Below are positions 8,604-11,529 of a stretch of DNA of 11,529 nucleotides, one piece after another. The first letter of the stretch is position 1. Each line of letters starts with the position of its first letter. The notes under the pieces were generated by a model. That model made no database searches and was not told the DNA's origin. It saw only the letters and a program-made list of their open reading frames with translations. The translations under genes were made by a program, and so were the position numbers. Source of the stretch: Isohypsibius dastychi (lineage: Eukaryota; Tardigrada; Eutardigrada; Parachela; Isohypsibiidae); assembly GCA_034696485.1 (NCBI GenBank), contig JAQIWT010001280.1:1-11529 (forward strand), in the 5' to 3' direction.

Positions 8604-9165
8604 TCATTTCCGGTCCATTGTCATCGTACCGGGATAGGTCTTTTCAATCTGCTTCAAACTTTCCGTCAAATAATTCTGGATCGCCTGAATGGCCGCACAT
8701 ATTGCTGGACTGCCAAAGCCGTGAGTAATCAGACTGAAATGAGTCAAATGACGCTGTATAGTCGGCTCGAGTAAATGAGCAGGTCGGGTATTGCAAAGAG
8801 GAGAGCGGTCCTGTTGGAGGACATCGTTGAGTTCTTTGAGAACTTGCCTGTGTAAAAATAATTTTGACCAATTTTGTTATCAAAAATCAAGAGATTTATT
8901 ATACCTTGTGTGAACAATTTGATCTCTTCTTTTGAAAACGTCGTTGGGGTCGGTGTGTTGGCGTGAACAATATTCGGCCACATGTCTCGCCGGAAATTCT
9001 TCTTCACAGACATAACTGAAGTCTCGTGCCATGCCATATGGATGGCCACCTGTAATTCATGGAATTATGAGATGATTTACGATGATACGATACTTTTTGT
9101 TGACGTTCTTCAATAAATTTTTTGATCTGCAGAAATTCGGACTGCGCGTTTTTCGAAAATAAAGT
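8604..9165 (-). CDS. 3' part of an unrecognised multi-exon gene
   Basis: Three minus-strand exons join in phase: 9165-9094 (24 codons), 9049-8905 and 8842-8604, ending at TGA (8606-8604). Introns are 44 and 62 nt. The 151-residue product begins [20 protein letters not shown], continues with a charged helix ([13 protein letters not shown]), a Pro/Thr-rich link (ANTPTPTTF), an acidic-amphipathic helix ([14 protein letters not shown]), and then [20 protein letters not shown] and [15 protein letters not shown]. It reads as a soluble, largely helical protein. There is no signal peptide or membrane segment. I do not recognise the family. No ATG lies in the first exon found, so at least one 5' exon to the right of 9165 is missing. 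The acceptor at 8843 is chosen over one 5 nt upstream because only it keeps this open frame. Confidence 0.65.
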
Positions 9166-9954
9166 CTAAATGAAGAATTTCACGAATTTATAATTTATTA
9201 CAACGAATGTAAGCACTCATTTTTCTTCTTCTCAAGGAGCACTGCATGTGTTTTGTGACCACAACAGTGAACAATATTGCTCTAGACAGAGCTAGGGTAC
9301 ACTGGAGGGGACGCCGCGAAATCTGCTCTTGTTTTCAATAGTGTGAAATTTCCCCTGCAAGCAGTTTCCTCAAACATCAGAAACTACCAAGAAATAATCA
9401 AAAATTCTGACAAAAACGGTTCATGGCAATGTTGTATATATCTCGGAATTCTTACTTACTACTTAAAACCCCAGGAATGAAAGTAACCTACATTTCAAAT
9501 ACCATCGTTCGGTCTAAATTGTCAAGTGCTGTTCAAAAGTCACTAAATTCATTCAGGAATAACAGCCCGAGTCAATTAGTTCCAACCACCGACATTTGAC
9601 ATGATCTGATCTGAGGTTTGGGGAAACGTTCGAAACTACTGTAACTGCGATGCGTCATGAGGAAGTCATGCGTCAGAAAGCTGCCCCGGTTTCTGCTCCC
9701 ACAGCCACAGACAATTCATGTAACGTAAACCTATGTAGACTACCAGCCTTCGGCTGTGGGCTTTCGCTGCATCGGAGCCAAATCCTGCCGGAATCGGTAT
9801 CTCGATGCTCACGTTTGCTTCTCTGCAGGATATTGATCAAAGCTGGATGAATCGATAACTACAACTACATGAATACGCGTTTCAGTTTCAAACCGCAAAC
9901 TTGGGCCTACAGAATCTCGAAATAGTCTGTCGCTACAACTCGACCCGCGCCGCA
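9166..9954. promoter_or_regulatory. Intergenic region between diverging genes
   Basis: This stretch of nearly 790 nt must contain the 5' end of the minus-strand gene and the promoter of the plus-strand membrane-protein gene. Two copies of TGCGTCA, an ATF/CRE- or AP-1-like heptamer, lie at 9651-9657 and 9669-9675, 18 nt apart. An inverted pair CCCACAGCC (9698-9706) and GGCTGTGGG (9752-9760) brackets a small CAGCC-TTC-GGCTG hairpin. A 66-codon open frame at 9650-9850 shows no recognisable features and is not called. Confidence 0.3.
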
Positions 9955-10570
9955 ATGGCAGAAATCGCAGATCCTTCTCGTTTCGGAATTCCACCTAAAA
10001 TACTAATCTGGATGAGGTTCGCAAGTTGGGTTTTGTTTGCATATGGAGCAGTCGCCGAATGGGGTGTTTTACACCTGTGTGAGTCGTTGTTTATGTACCG
10101 GTACCAGTAAAAAAAGATGGAATATTGGATTTCTAGGCAACTGCCCGGACGGAACAATTGTCCAGAATCAGTCATCTAGCAATAGTATGTGCACAGCGCA
10201 GGAGCTATTGGTTATGCTACCCATGTATTCCTTTGTCTCTGTTTGGGAAGCGAGCAGATTATTCAATCTCAGCGTGAAGTTTGATGAGCCAGAAAAGATT
10301 GTCGTTCCAAGTCGACGAATCCTGGTTTTAACCCTGCTAAATGCACTCTGCGCAATAATTCTATTCTACCAGTACTCATTCCGCACGAGTTGGAGTTCTA
10401 ACTTTGAGGTCAACTTGTACTGGTTTAATTTGGTAATCATTGCGTTTCTCTGTTTTTTGTCAGCGGTGTGTTGCATACTGTGGGGATTATTCACTCGGCG
10501 AGCTCGTGGAAATCCGACAGATCGATACTCGTCCGTAAGCGAATGCATGAGTCTGCGCGACCAGTCATAA
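9955..10570 (+). CDS. Four-transmembrane-segment protein, unrecognised family
   Basis: Two exons, 9955-10078 and 10137-10570, are joined across a 58-nt intron (GTGAGT donor, TTTCTAG acceptor) in phase, giving 185 aa and a TAA stop at 10568-10570. The ATG at 9955 has a G at -3 and +4; the frame is open upstream to 9901 but has no better start. Hydrophobic segments lie at about residues 16-41 (LIWMRFASWVLFAYGAV), 64-84 (ELLVMLPMYSFVSVW), 103-123 (ILVLTLLNALCAIILFYQY) and 138-160 (FNLVIIAFLCFLSAVCCILW). The loop after the first segment carries cysteines (CNC and MC) and a possible N-glycosylation site NQS; the C-terminus is a short hydrophilic tail with RRARG and serines. The layout is like small tetraspan proteins (MARVEL, synaptogyrin or claudin type), but no family signature was recognised. 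No AATAAA was found soon after the stop. Confidence 0.7.
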
Positions 10571-11508
10571 ATGTTGTAATTAGGTTTCACAATACAGCCT
10601 GGCAATATGTAACCCGGCCTGACAGCTCTGTCAGCCGGTGCAATCCGTGAGCATTGGGTTTCCAAATTAATTTTCTAACGCTCCTGAACGTGAAATTTGA
10701 TTAAGATAGACCCAAGGAAATTCTGCAATGTCAATCCTAAAATTTTTAATCGATGAAAAACTCAAGGAACTCAGCAACAAAAAATTGATTTTTTCGCTAA
10801 AAAATTAATTTTTCTGCCATTACTCATGCAATCTGAATGTAATGATATGCAATGGACAGACCTGAAACTTTGTTACATTCGATGATCTTTTGGAATGACT
10901 CTGTGAGAGACCAGACATTTCTGATAAAGTAGACGAAGTTCCAATTTAAAGACCAAACGAAAGTCAATAGAATCAAGGACGAGGTTCTAATATCAACTTG
11001 CAACCTCCCAGCGGCCATTCTAGTTTTGGTAATAACCTTTTCACCGTGATGAAAATTCTTAAAATTGCCAAAAATATGAAGCTTCCGGTTGACGGGAGTA
11101 GAACGAGAGGGTTGCAAAGCAATTTTTAGGTGTTTTCAGGTTTCGATATAGTTTACTCTCTATTTAGTTAATCAAACCCATTACAGACAAATTTATTTCC
11201 ATTCATATTTTAGGTGAAAATACTGGTCGAATATTTGTTTATATTCATTCGAGGGAGACACTAGAGTCGATATGTTCTAGTAATTAAAACATGAGTATCG
11301 TAACTTGAAATCGATTTACAGGAAAGTTCGTATGGAAAACCCAGTTTTGCGCTTTGTGGAGCTAAGTGCGAGTTACCGTAATTACCGAATTAGTGACCCG
11401 GGCTATTATTTTTTCGAAGCAACTTTTCAAATCTGTCACTTGACAAAAAAACGCGTTTTTTAAAGGGGGGACCCTTTGAAAAAGAGGGAAAATTTAGGCT
11501 CTTATTTC
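10571..11508. other. Non-coding or unassigned AT-rich region
   Basis: No supported gene was found. The stretch includes AT-rich segments with short A/T inverted repeats (10785-10815) and a small CTGACA-GCTC-TGTCAG hairpin near 10620. A minus-strand open frame (10824-11117, 97 codons) and a plus-strand open frame (about 11284-11463) have ordinary composition and no recognisable motif or convincing splice context. The sequence may contain 3' UTR of the membrane-protein gene. Confidence 0.5.
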
Positions 11509-11527
11509 GGGGGGGGGGGGGGGGGGG
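11509..11527. repeat. Poly-G run of 19 at the window end
   Basis: A run of 19 consecutive G followed by AG closes the window. It may be a real G-tract or an end-of-contig sequencing or assembly artefact. Confidence 0.9.
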
Positions 11528-11529
11528 AG

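Noticed and set aside
8388-8774. 128-codon plus-strand open frame
   Set aside because: It runs antisense through the last exon of the minus-strand gene and has no recognisable motif.
9213-9240. Plus-strand GTAAGC...CTCAAG as an intron
   Set aside because: Only about 28 nt long, below plausible intron size.
9650-9850. 66-codon plus-strand open frame
   Set aside because: Sits in the likely promoter region, has no motif and no phase-compatible junction to the membrane-protein gene.
10824-11117. 97-codon minus-strand open frame
   Set aside because: No motif, no splice partner and ordinary composition for AT-rich sequence; one hydrophobic stretch is not enough.

Overview
This window looks like nuclear DNA of an animal with compact genes. 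Its genes are split by short GT-AG introns, mostly 50-85 nt with a few of 130-200 nt, and the main gene is a metazoan-type Dicer. Proline is encoded by CCG unusually often. The species cannot be fixed from the sequence. A small-genome invertebrate (for example an arthropod or tardigrade relative) fits intron size and base composition, but that is inference.

Layout. Positions 36-937 (minus strand) hold the right-hand part of a multi-exon gene that runs off the left edge. Four exons join in consistent phase; the product is not securely recognised, though one stretch resembles NOL6/Nrap/Utp22. Positions 938-1298 are the gap between this gene and Dicer, which point away from each other; it includes a run of 12 C. 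Positions 1299-7779 (plus strand) hold a complete Dicer gene that I reconstruct as 21 exons, 5082 coding nt and 1693 aa. It has an intact DExD/H helicase, Dicer-dimerisation domain (DUF283), platform-PAZ, RNase IIIa, RNase IIIb and a C-terminal dsRNA-binding domain. A canonical AATAAA lies about 100 nt after the stop.

Positions 8074-8407 hold two adjacent, TA-flanked foldback elements that begin with the same 11 nt (TACTCCGTCCT). They look like small non-autonomous Tc1/mariner or Stowaway-like MITEs. Positions 8604-9165 (minus strand) hold the last three exons of an unrecognised but conserved-looking gene that converges on Dicer. Positions 9955-10570 (plus strand) hold a two-exon gene for a 185-aa protein with four predicted membrane segments. 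The rest, 10571-11529, is AT-rich without a supported gene and ends in a run of 19 G that may be an assembly edge.

How it fits together. The four genes are unlikely to be functionally linked as in an operon. The one suggestive arrangement is that two sequences able to fold into long RNA hairpins lie between the converging 3' ends of Dicer and its neighbour. Read-through transcription would then make double-stranded RNA, the substrate of the enzyme encoded next door. That is a hypothesis, not something the sequence proves.
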